A stretch of 5,714 nucleotides of DNA from Synergistota bacterium (GTDB lineage: Bacteria; Synergistota; JAGHAJ01). The notes beneath the pieces are model-generated. The model was not told where the DNA came from, searched no databases, and saw nothing but the letters and a program-made list of their open reading frames with translations. The stretch is from assembly GCA_021161545.1 (NCBI GenBank), contig JAGHAJ010000276.1, forward strand, positions 1-5,714, given 5' to 3'. The position numbers and the translations under genes are program-made. The first letter of the stretch is position 1, and the number at the start of each line of letters is the position of its first letter. Shown here piece after piece: positions 1 through 5,714 of this stretch.

Positions 1-986
1 ACATTCCATATACCATTTACTATGCTATCTACGCTATAAGGGTCTATTAGTTCTACAGGCGTATCTTCTACATCCCTTAACCATCCCGTTTTAGAAGCAA
101 CCACTGGACAACCAGAAACAAGTGCTTCTATTGGAGGTACCCCATACCCTTCATATATAGATGGAAATAAAAGTACATCCGCAAGACTATAAAAATGAGG
201 CATCTCTTCATCTGGGATGTATCCCACAAATATAACATCCTTCTCAAGTGAGAGTTCCCCTATGATGGCTAAATCTCTGCTGTACTTCCACTTTTTAAAT
301 CCTACAACAACAAGTTTACCCTCATAACCTCTATCTTTCACCACACGAAAGGCTTGAACAAGCCTACCAAAATTCTTCAGTGGAGTAATTCCTCCAACAA
401 ACAACATAAACCTATCTGGTAAACTATATTTGCTTCTAGTCATCTCAAGTACATCTTCTGCTCTAACAATCTTACAAAACTCATTATAAGAACCCCTTAT
501 AACCTTTACTTTATCAGTATTCACTCTCAGATACCTTCCAATATCCTGCTTTCCCGATGGGGTTTGTGTAAAAACTACATTAGCCTTCTTATAGTATATT
601 GGCATAGCTATCTTAAAATACATCCTATCATACCACTTAAATACTTCAGAAACAGCAAACTGTTCTGCACCATGGAGGGTAAAAGCTGTCTTGGCCCTTG
701 TAAAAAGGGGAACAGAGAGCTTCGGATTGAATATAACATCTACCCCTTTCCTTACACATACCCATGGAACACCAATCTGATCCCACAAAACTCTGTTTTT
801 CATCCTTACAACATACTCTTCAACATTCTTTCTCTTACCAAAGGTGCCAAGAAATCCTTTATCCTTATATATCAATAAATAATCATTTTCTCTATCTATG
901 TCCAAAAGTGCATTTAACAAGTTAACAGTGTACATGCGAATTCCACCTGGCTCATTAAGGTGCCTCAACATCACCGCTATCTTCAT
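1..986 (-). CDS. Glycosyltransferase, GT-B fold, family 4-like (3' end cut by window edge)
   Basis: The frame is open from an ATG at 984-986 to the left edge, giving 328 codons without a stop. Family 4 enzymes are usually about 370-400 residues, so only the C-terminal tail is missing. Seen: a donor/acceptor-loop glycine motif (PGGIRMYT, residues 13-20); a conserved-looking LHGAEQF (104-110); the start of the second Rossmann domain at FVGGITPLKNFGRLV (196-210), with Lys204 where the family binds the donor phosphates; and the E-x7-E signature YEGYGVPPIEAL (278-289), with Glu279 and Glu287, followed by SGCPVVAS. Such enzymes are cytosolic or membrane-peripheral retaining transferases that move a sugar from a nucleotide donor to a lipid-linked glycan. 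The donor here cannot be read from sequence; UDP-GlcA or UDP-xylose from the upstream genes are candidates by context only. The ATG overlaps the stop of the upstream acyltransferase by 4 nt (ATGA), so translation is probably coupled. The family call is secure; the specificity is unknown. Confidence 0.93.
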   Translation of the reverse strand, partial: MKIAVMLRHLNEPGGIRMYTVNLLNALLDIDRENDYLLIYKDKGFLGTFGKRKNVEEYVVRMKNRVLWDQIGVPWVCVRKGVDVIFNPKLSVPLFTRAKTAFTLHGAEQFAVSEVFKWYDRMYFKIAMPIYYKKANVVFTQTPSGKQDIGRYLRVNTDKVKVIRGSYNEFCKIVRAEDVLEMTRSKYSLPDRFMLFVGGITPLKNFGRLVQAFRVVKDRGYEGKLVVVGFKKWKYSRDLAIIGELSLEKDVIFVGYIPDEEMPHFYSLADVLLFPSIYEGYGVPPIEALVSGCPVVASKTGWLRDVEDTPVELIDPYSVDSIVNGIWN

Positions 987-1717
987 TTTACCTCCACTCT
1001 CTTTATAACCTTTGCAGGTGAACCAACTGCGACTGAGTACTCAGGGATATCTTTAATTACAAGAGAATTTGCACCAATAACGCTGTACTTTCCAACCTTT
1101 ACTCCATCAGCCACTACCACTTTTGTTCCAAACCAACAGTTATTACCTATTACTGTTTCACCCCTTGAAAATCCTGATTGGTCTATTATTTTCACATCTG
1201 AATCATACTTATATTCTCCTCCACTCATTGCATAAAAGTAGGCAGCAATCAACACTTCATCTTCTATAACAAGTTTATTCGAAGAAAACAAAACAGAGTT
1301 GTGTCCTATGTTCACTCTATCTTTCAGGATAATATCCCCATCTTTGCAATATATTATACAGTTTCTACCTATGTAAACATTATTCCCTATTTTTATACCA
1401 CTGTTTTTGCTTCCCTTTGCATCCACCATGGTGTTATCATCTACAATGACATTATCTCCTATATGAATCTTCAATGGATGTCTAAAAGAAACATTCCTGC
1501 CAAATATAACCCCTTTCCCTACCTTCCCGAGTATTAGAGGGTACAACTTCTTTCTCAAGAACAACCCCAAAGCCCCTGGAACACTGCTCGAAAGCAACAT
1601 CACCAACTCATACTTCAAGAAATACCACAAACTATTGGTGCCCAAAACCAACTCTCTATATTTTGCGAAAGAAGAACCACTCCCTTTAAAAGACTTCTGC
1701 ACCTTAAACTCTTCCAA
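983..1717 (-). CDS. Left-handed beta-helix (hexapeptide repeat) acyltransferase
   Basis: The product is 244 residues. After about 65 N-terminal residues, including a hydrophobic or amphipathic stretch (about 29-53), the protein becomes a run of imperfect hexapeptides from about residue 69 to 235: IGDNVIV, IGNNVYIGRNCII, VNIGHNSVL, VIGNNCWFGTKVVVADGVKVGKYSVIGANSLV. It ends in IPEYSVAVGSPAKVIKR, the usual closing motif of the WbbJ/NodL/maltose O-acetyltransferase group. These enzymes are trimers that transfer acetyl (or another acyl) from a CoA donor to a sugar hydroxyl or amino group; here the acceptor is probably the glycan or an intermediate. Odd point: the loop that often carries the catalytic His (GGxH) reads SGGEYKYDS (165-173), with Glu at that place. 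Start: TTG at 1715-1717, 1 nt after the upstream stop, with a weak GGAG 10 nt ahead. An in-frame GTG at 1700-1702 (residue 6) is an alternative with no better site. The stop overlaps the next gene by 4 nt. The acyl group and acceptor are not predictable. Confidence 0.9.
   Translation of the reverse strand: MEEFKVQKSFKGSGSSFAKYRELVLGTNSLWYFLKYELVMLLSSSVPGALGLFLRKKLYPLILGKVGKGVIFGRNVSFRHPLKIHIGDNVIVDDNTMVDAKGSKNSGIKIGNNVYIGRNCIIYCKDGDIILKDRVNIGHNSVLFSSNKLVIEDEVLIAAYFYAMSGGEYKYDSDVKIIDQSGFSRGETVIGNNCWFGTKVVVADGVKVGKYSVIGANSLVIKDIPEYSVAVGSPAKVIKRVEVK
990..995 (-). promoter_or_regulatory. Ribosome binding site of the GT4 glycosyltransferase
   Basis: GGAGGT read on the minus strand ends 3 nt before the ATG at 984-986 (4 nt counted from GGAGG). 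It lies inside the last codons of the acyltransferase (Val-Glu-Val-Lys, then TGA). The spacing is slightly short, but the strong match and the ATGA overlap together fix this start. Confidence 0.7.
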
Positions 1718-1718
1718 G

Positions 1719-2663
1719 TTAGTCCAACTCCAATTCTCTCTTAAAGTACTCTATGGTCAGTTCAAGCCCTGTTTCTAAGTCCACTTCTGGTTCCCAACCA
1801 AGCACTCTTTTCGCCCTCGATATATCCGGTTTTCTTCTTGCTGGATCATCTTTTGGCAATGGCCTAAACTCTATTTTGGATTTACTCCCTGTCAGTTTAA
1901 TTATCCTCTCAGCCAGCTCTAAGATACTGAACTCCTGTGGATTACCCAAATTTATAGGTCCTATATCTTCAGTTTGTTCCATCATTCTAATAAGTCCCTC
2001 TACCATATCACTCACATAGCAGAAAGACCTCGTTTGAAAACCATCTCCATAAACAGTGATGGGTTCACCCTTTAAAGCCTGGAGTATGAAGTTGCTGACC
2101 ACCCTCCCATCATTCTCCAGCATTCTTGGGCCATACGTGTTAAATATTCTAACAACTCTTATATCTACATTATTTTCATTACGATAATTGAAAAATAGTG
2201 TTTCAGCTACCCGTTTACCCTCATCGTAACAACTCCTCGGACCTATAGGATTTACATTACCCCAATAATCTTCCCCTTGTGGGTGTACCTGTGGATCACC
2301 ATAGACCTCTGAGGTAGAAGCCTGCAAGATCCTTGCTTTGACCCTCTTTGCAAGTCCAAGCATGTTTATCGTTCCTATAACATTTGTTTTCACAGTTTTG
2401 ATAGGGTTAAATCTATAATGCACAGGCGACGCAGGACAAGCCAAATTATACACTTCATCTACTTCAAGGTATATGGGATTAACAATATCATGACGGATCA
2501 CTTCAAACTGCTTATTATCCATCAAATGGTATATGTTTTTCTTTCTGCCCGTAAAAAAGTTATCCATGCATAAGACCTCATTTCCCCTCCTCAATAGGGC
2601 TTCACAGAGATGCGAACCTATAAACCCAGCTCCGCCAGTTACAAGTATCCTTTTAGCCATCAT
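1719..2663 (-). CDS. uxs: UDP-glucuronate decarboxylase (UDP-xylose synthase)
   Basis: This 314-residue protein belongs to the extended short-chain dehydrogenase family and has the length of bacterial UDP-xylose synthases. It should convert UDP-glucuronate to UDP-xylose and CO2 with tightly bound NAD+, in the cytosol. Seen: the NAD-binding [11 protein letters not shown] (8-18); the UXS-type [11 protein letters not shown] (73-83); catalytic Thr117-Ser118-Glu119 in STSEVYGDP; the Tyr146-x3-Lys150 pair in SCYDEGKR; and [13 protein letters not shown] (208-220) with Arg212, which I take, from recalled family knowledge, to be the arginine conserved in UDP-glucuronate decarboxylases. SCYDEGKR and PASP separate it from RmlB-type dTDP-glucose dehydratases and GalE-type epimerases. 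The ATG (2661-2663) overlaps the ugd stop as ATGA; a second ATG follows directly, so the first residue is uncertain by one. AGGGGA (2672-2677) lies 8 nt upstream. Its substrate is the product of the preceding gene, which strongly supports the call. Confidence 0.95.
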   Translation of the reverse strand: MMAKRILVTGGAGFIGSHLCEALLRRGNEVLCMDNFFTGRKKNIYHLMDNKQFEVIRHDIVNPIYLEVDEVYNLACPASPVHYRFNPIKTVKTNVIGTINMLGLAKRVKARILQASTSEVYGDPQVHPQGEDYWGNVNPIGPRSCYDEGKRVAETLFFNYRNENNVDIRVVRIFNTYGPRMLENDGRVVSNFILQALKGEPITVYGDGFQTRSFCYVSDMVEGLIRMMEQTEDIGPINLGNPQEFSILELAERIIKLTGSKSKIEFRPLPKDDPARRKPDISRAKRVLGWEPEVDLETGLELTIEYFKRELELD

Positions 2664-3979
2664 ACAGACTTTCCCCTACCCATACCACAGTAAAATATAC
2701 CGTATTTTGCCATTTCTCCCGGCTCAAAGATGTTCCTACCATCCACTACTACTGGTGTCTTCATCAATGAGGCAACCCTGCTCAAATCTGCATCTTTAAA
2801 CTCACCCCACTCTGCAACTACAAGTAGAGCATGTGCTCCATCCACTGCACTATACATGTCGTCCACATACTCGACACGCTCGTCTGGTGGGAACAATCTT
2901 TTCATGTTTTCCATCGCCTTTGGGTCATAAAGTCTAAGGTGCGCATCCTCTTTTAAGAGCTCCTTTATAATCTTTATGCTTGGAGCTTCCCTTATGTCAT
3001 CTGTATCAGGTTTAAATGATAACCCCCAAACAGCAACTACTTTATCCTTCAAAACCCACAGTGCATCTTTAAGTTTATCTATAAACTTTTCTATCCTTTT
3101 GAGATTTATCCTATCCACCACCTTGAGTAGCTCAAAGTCCAGGTGGTATCCTTCTCCTATGCGAAACAGAGCCCTCGTATCCTTTGGAAAACATGAGCCA
3201 CCATAACCAAGCCCTGCATCGAGAAACGCTCTTCCTATTCTGCTATCCAACCCCATACCATCAGCCACCATCTTTACATCTGCCCCTGTCTTATCGCACA
3301 AATCAGATATCATATTGATAAAAGATATCTTCATAGCAAGAAACGAATTTGATGCGTGTTTGATCAGCTCTGCAGTTGGTATATCCGTCACAAGGATTTT
3401 AGCATTCACGGGGGCATAAAGCTCCAAAAGCATATTTTCTGCTCTCTTTGAATCCACACCTATAACTATCCTGTCTGGATGGAAAAAGTCATAAACTGCC
3501 TTACCTTCCCTCAAAAACTCCGGATTGGAAGCTACATCAAAGTCAACCCTCTTCCCCTTGTTGTAAAGCTCAATGGTTCTTTTTATCCACCTTGCGGTAT
3601 TGACCGGAACTGTGCTCTTTTCAACTATAAGTTTATACCCATCAAGATTCTCTGAAACAGTTCTTGCTACTTCCTCTACCTGAGAAAGGTCTGCTGTACC
3701 ATCATCAAGGGACGGTGTCCCAACGCATATAAAGATGACATCCGAATTCCTGACTGCAGCCCCAATATCTGTAGAAAAATCCAGTTTACCCTCCTCTAAA
3801 ACAGATAAAAACAGTTCATTAAGTCCGGGTTCATATATCGGCAGCTTTCCTTTCCCTAACATATCTATCTTATTGATATCTTTATCAACCCCTATTACTT
3901 CGTTTCCCAGCTTTGCAAGCCCGACTGCAGTCACAAGCCCAACGTATCCGGTGCCTACAACAGCAACTTTCAAATCCAC
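2660..3979 (-). CDS. ugd: UDP-glucose 6-dehydrogenase
   Basis: The protein is 439 residues, the normal length for the bacterial UDP-glucose/GDP-mannose dehydrogenase family. It should oxidise UDP-glucose to UDP-glucuronate with two NAD+ in the cytosol. Domains run in the usual order: N-terminal Rossmann domain with GTGYVG (9-14) and ICVGTPS (84-90); central domain with NPEFLREG (152-159) and [19 protein letters not shown] (210-228) holding Lys217; the catalytic-cysteine motif [14 protein letters not shown] (258-271) with Cys263, Lys266 and Asp267; and a C-terminal UDP-binding domain from [17 protein letters not shown] (318-334). All expected catalytic residues are present. GDP-mannose or UDP-ManNAc dehydrogenase is less likely, because the next, overlapping gene uses UDP-glucuronate. 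The start given is GTG at 3977-3979; a TTG two codons later (3971-3973) would give the family-typical [12 protein letters not shown] and has a better-spaced ribosome binding site. The stop overlaps uxs by 4 nt. Confidence 0.96.
   Translation of the reverse strand: MDLKVAVVGTGYVGLVTAVGLAKLGNEVIGVDKDINKIDMLGKGKLPIYEPGLNELFLSVLEEGKLDFSTDIGAAVRNSDVIFICVGTPSLDDGTADLSQVEEVARTVSENLDGYKLIVEKSTVPVNTARWIKRTIELYNKGKRVDFDVASNPEFLREGKAVYDFFHPDRIVIGVDSKRAENMLLELYAPVNAKILVTDIPTAELIKHASNSFLAMKISFINMISDLCDKTGADVKMVADGMGLDSRIGRAFLDAGLGYGGSCFPKDTRALFRIGEGYHLDFELLKVVDRINLKRIEKFIDKLKDALWVLKDKVVAVWGLSFKPDTDDIREAPSIKIIKELLKEDAHLRLYDPKAMENMKRLFPPDERVEYVDDMYSAVDGAHALLVVAEWGEFKDADLSRVASLMKTPVVVDGRNIFEPGEMAKYGIFYCGMGRGKSV
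2672..2677 (-). promoter_or_regulatory. Ribosome binding site of uxs (moderate)
   Basis: AGGGGA on the minus strand lies 8 nt before the first of two tandem ATG codons and 11 nt before the second, favouring the first. It sits inside the last codons of ugd. Because the stop and start overlap, reinitiation by ribosomes finishing ugd is also likely. Confidence 0.5.
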
Positions 3980-3989
3980 ACCTCCTCCT
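3980..3989 (-). promoter_or_regulatory. Doubled ribosome binding site of ugd
   Basis: AGGAGGAGGT holds two overlapping AGGAGG cores (3984-3989 and 3981-3986). The first is 4 nt from the GTG at 3977-3979, and the second is 7 nt from the TTG at 3971-3973. It also includes the last two bases of the TAG stop (3988-3990) of the upstream glycosyltransferase. The second core with TTG is the better-spaced pair, so the start may be two codons downstream of the GTG. The short gap also allows coupled translation. Confidence 0.75.
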
Positions 3990-4677
3990 ATCTAAATAAA
4001 CCATATTTCAGTATGCACCACCCTGCCCTTATACCATCCTTCCAGTTTATCTTTTTGCCTTCTTCATACGTCCTCCCATAATAAGAAATGCCAACTTCGT
4101 ATATTCTACATCCCATCCTTGCAACCTTTGCAGTTATTTCGGGCTCAAAACCAAACCTATCCTCCTCTATAGTAATACTTTGAATTACCTCCCTCCTGAA
4201 CATCTTATAACACGTCTCCATGTCCGTGAGGTTTAAGTTGGTAAACATGTTTGAGAGAAGCGTAAGGATTTTATTCCCAATGTAATGCCAAAAGTATAAA
4301 ACCCTGTGTGGCCCACAGGTAAGAAATCGAGAACCAAATACTACATCTGCTTTACCATCAATTATTGGTTTCAAAAGTTTCTCATATTCTTGTGGATCAT
4401 ATTCAAGGTCTGCATCCTGTATAACAACAACATCTCCCGTAACCTCCCTCACACCACTCCTTATAGCAGCTCCTTTACCCCTATTAGAAGCATGATAGAT
4501 AACCCTATCTACCACCTTTTCAAGTTTCTCCCTTAAAATCTCTCTCGTACCATCGGTAGAAAAGTCATCTACCACTATTATCTCCAGATCACTAATACCA
4601 GAATCCCTTACTTTTTCAATGATAGTCTCTATCGTATCTCTCTCATTGTAGCATGGAATCACAACAGAAAGCTTCAT
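3988..4677 (-). CDS. Family 2 glycosyltransferase, DPM1-like, without membrane anchor
   Basis: This is a GT-A fold enzyme of 229 residues. Seen: the N-terminal nucleotide-binding strand [14 protein letters not shown] (3-16); Asp37-Asp38 in [23 protein letters not shown] (65-75); the metal/donor-binding Asp88-Ala-Asp90 in [12 protein letters not shown]; and FGSRF (114-118). Further on are [11 protein letters not shown] (154-164) and [15 protein letters not shown] (173-187), both typical of the dolichyl-phosphate mannose synthase-like branch, then [15 protein letters not shown] (201-215). Members transfer a sugar from UDP or GDP donors to a polyprenyl phosphate or a growing glycan at the inner face of the membrane. 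There is no C-terminal pair of transmembrane helices, so it is soluble or peripheral. Polyprenyl-phosphate glycosyl synthase activity is an inference from the subfamily; a direct role in chain assembly is equally possible. The ATG at 4675-4677 follows the asparagine synthase stop by 18 nt, and its TAG stop merges with the ugd ribosome binding site. Confidence 0.92.
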   Translation of the reverse strand: MKLSVVIPCYNERDTIETIIEKVRDSGISDLEIIVVDDFSTDGTREILREKLEKVVDRVIYHASNRGKGAAIRSGVREVTGDVVVIQDADLEYDPQEYEKLLKPIIDGKADVVFGSRFLTCGPHRVLYFWHYIGNKILTLLSNMFTNLNLTDMETCYKMFRREVIQSITIEEDRFGFEPEITAKVARMGCRIYEVGISYYGRTYEEGKKINWKDGIRAGWCILKYGLFR

Positions 4678-4685
4678 CCTGCGCT

Positions 4686-4690
4686 CTCCC
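4686..4690 (-). promoter_or_regulatory. Ribosome binding site of the GT2 gene
   Basis: GGGAG on the minus strand lies 8 nt before the ATG at 4675-4677, within the 18-nt gap after the asparagine synthase stop (TGA, 4696-4698). The spacing is normal and supports the chosen start. Confidence 0.65.
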
Positions 4691-4695
4691 GGAGC

Positions 4696-5714
4696 TCAGA
4701 AAAATCTATTGTACCAGACTGCAAGGTTCACTAAAGCCCAAAGTATATGATTGTGATTCTGCTTTCTCTCAAGGTGTTCTTCCATGAGCCTGTTTACATA
4801 CCTTATATTGAGAGTTTCATTTACAATAGGAGAAGTGTTTATTACATCTATCATAAAATCCTTTAACTGCTCTCTCAACCAGTTTTTAGATGGAAAGCTA
4901 TATCCCTGTTTACCCCTATAAACTATTTTATCTGGTAAGATACCCCTTATGCTTTCTCTAAATATGGCTTTCGTCTTGCTTAACCCTTTCAGTTTATACT
5001 TAGAGGGTATTGTAGCATTAAACTCTATCAGTTCATGGTCCAGAAACGGGACCCTTACTTCAAGAGAGTTTGCCATACTCATCTTATCAACCTTCATCAA
5101 GACACTATCGGGCATTGTAAATCTCGTATCTACAAATATTTCCCTTTCAAGTCTATCAGTACTATTGCATCTCTCCACAGACCGTCTTATAGGAAAGAAC
5201 GGATCAAATCTTACCTTGCTCTTAAAGCCAGAGTTATACAGCTTGTCATCCTGTTCTGGATTGGAAAAATACTGCCACCTCATATGAAGTGCTTCCTCCG
5301 GTAGCCTTGCTCCCTGAACAAACCTTTTCAAAACATTAACCACCCCTTTCTTTTGGGGCCTATCAGCAAGGTTGTCCACAACTTTCTCTATAAACCCTTT
5401 CCTCAAAAAACCCGGAATCATCCTATAATAATTATAAGCCTTACTCGCTTTAAATCTATCATATCCAACGAAGACCTCATCTCCACCCTCCCCGCTGAGT
5501 GCGACTATCACACTTTCCCTTGCCTTTCTCGTTATAAGATAGAAAGGTATCGTAGAAAGGTCCGTCATAGGCTCATCAAGGTGCCACAAAGACTTCCCTA
5601 TTAAATCCGGATTTATCTCGTTTATCATGAGTATATGGTGTTCAAGCCCAAACTCACGTGCAATATAGGTAGCGTAATCCAGCTCACTAAAGCTCTTGTC
5701 TTCATATCCAATAG
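4696..5714 (-). CDS. asnB: Asparagine synthase (glutamine-hydrolysing) homologue, C-terminal part only
   Basis: The frame is open to the right edge, so the 5' half lies outside. The visible 338 codons are the C-terminal part of the synthetase (ATP-pyrophosphatase-like) domain of a protein that is usually about 600-650 residues. Numbering from the Met at 5626-5628, which is internal and not the start: LWHLDEPMTDLSTIPFYL (14-31), VALSGEGGDEVFVGYDRF (42-59), TRFTMPDSVLMKVDKMSMANSLEVRVPFLDHELIEF (168-203) and KQGYSFPSKNWLR (240-252) are all family hallmarks. The 28 residues before that Met (starting IGYEDKSFSELDY) also match the family. The SGGxDS ATP-binding loop and the N-terminal Cys glutaminase domain fall outside and cannot be checked. 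The family uses ATP and glutamine to amidate aspartate; in polysaccharide clusters, homologues are often suspected of amidating sugar acids. Which applies here is unknown. It is the first visible gene of the operon, 18 nt before the GT2 gene. Confidence 0.93.
   Translation of the reverse strand, partial: IGYEDKSFSELDYATYIAREFGLEHHILMINEINPDLIGKSLWHLDEPMTDLSTIPFYLITRKARESVIVALSGEGGDEVFVGYDRFKASKAYNYYRMIPGFLRKGFIEKVVDNLADRPQKKGVVNVLKRFVQGARLPEEALHMRWQYFSNPEQDDKLYNSGFKSKVRFDPFFPIRRSVERCNSTDRLEREIFVDTRFTMPDSVLMKVDKMSMANSLEVRVPFLDHELIEFNATIPSKYKLKGLSKTKAIFRESIRGILPDKIVYRGKQGYSFPSKNWLREQLKDFMIDVINTSPIVNETLNIRYVNRLMEEHLERKQNHNHILWALVNLAVWYNRFF

Larger units (their letters stand above)
1..5714 (-). 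other. Polysaccharide biosynthesis operon (single minus-strand transcription unit)
   Basis: Six same-strand genes are separated by 18 nt, 8 nt, a 4-nt overlap, 1 nt and a 4-nt overlap, with no space for an internal promoter or terminator between them. Two sugar-nucleotide enzymes, two glycosyltransferases, one acyltransferase and one amidotransferase homologue are the typical content of capsule, exopolysaccharide or O-antigen loci. No polymerase (Wzy), flippase (Wzx), ABC exporter or initiating sugar-phosphate transferase is visible, so the locus must extend beyond one or both edges if it is complete. Confidence 0.85.

Noticed and set aside
564-878. Plus-strand open frame of about 104 codons
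   Set aside because: It is antisense to the well-supported GT4 coding frame, has no family-like sequence and no convincing ribosome binding site; it is a shadow of the real gene.
1719-2663. Assignment as dTDP-glucose 4,6-dehydratase (RmlB) or UDP-glucose 4-epimerase (GalE)
   Set aside because: The PASP segment, TSEVYGDP and SCYDEGKR motifs, the 314-residue length and the adjacent ugd fit UDP-glucuronate decarboxylase better.
2533-3206. Several plus-strand open frames (for example 2533-2799, 2730-2930, 2976-3206)
   Set aside because: Low-complexity Ser/Thr/Leu-rich translations opposite ugd and uxs, whose motifs are intact on the minus strand; shadows.
4683-4695. Possible small hairpin (GCTC / GAGC around CGGGA) covering the GT2 ribosome binding site
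   Set aside because: Only a 4-bp stem with a 5-nt loop; expected by chance and too weak to claim as a regulatory element or terminator.
4949-5604. Plus-strand open frames of 80-112 codons opposite the asparagine synthase gene
   Set aside because: The minus-strand frame carries many conserved asparagine synthase motifs across the whole stretch; the plus-strand frames overlap one another and resemble nothing known.
5626-5628. ATG as a possible start of a short 310-residue asparagine synthase protein
   Set aside because: The frame stays open to the window edge, and the 28 residues before this Met match the family, so it is an internal methionine of a gene cut by the edge, not a truncated gene.
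1-5714. Search by eye for CRISPR arrays, insertion sequences, direct repeats, tRNA genes, riboswitches and a novel defence-type system
   Set aside because: Nothing supported was seen; coding sequence fills essentially the whole window and every gene belongs to a known polysaccharide-synthesis family.

Overview
The window is a stretch of bacterial-type polysaccharide (capsule, exopolysaccharide or O-antigen-like) biosynthesis genes. All six genes lie on the minus strand and are packed so tightly that they almost certainly form one transcription unit. In transcription order (right to left) they are: the C-terminal part of a glutamine-dependent asparagine synthase homologue (4696-5714, 5' end outside the window); a soluble DPM1-like family 2 glycosyltransferase (3988-4677); UDP-glucose 6-dehydrogenase (2660-3979); UDP-glucuronate decarboxylase / UDP-xylose synthase (1719-2663); a left-handed beta-helix (hexapeptide repeat) acyltransferase (983-1717); and a GT-B family 4-type glycosyltransferase whose 3' end runs off the left edge (1-986).

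Junctions read directly from the sequence are 18 nt, 8 nt, a 4-nt ATGA overlap, 1 nt and a 4-nt ATGA overlap. No gap is large enough for a promoter, terminator or RNA gene, so the promoter must lie to the right of the window (or inside a gene) and the terminator to the left. No mobile element, CRISPR array, tRNA/rRNA or obvious repeat was seen.

The most coherent biology is a two-step nucleotide-sugar route encoded by overlapping genes: UDP-glucose to UDP-glucuronate (ugd), then UDP-glucuronate to UDP-xylose (uxs). This would supply glucuronic acid and/or xylose to the glycosyltransferases here and next door. The acyltransferase probably decorates the glycan or a precursor with an acyl group. 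The asparagine synthase homologue may amidate a sugar acid or simply make asparagine.

The organism cannot be named. The DNA is AT-leaning, arginine is mostly AGA/AGG, ATA is common for isoleucine, and GTG/TTG starts with strong GGAGG-type ribosome binding sites are used. This pattern is common in thermophilic and deep-branching bacteria (and some archaea), but it is weak evidence. The families are well known and I found no convincing new system. The points most worth checking are the doubled ribosome binding site at ugd, a possible missing catalytic histidine in the acyltransferase, and the role of the asparagine synthase homologue in a glycan operon.
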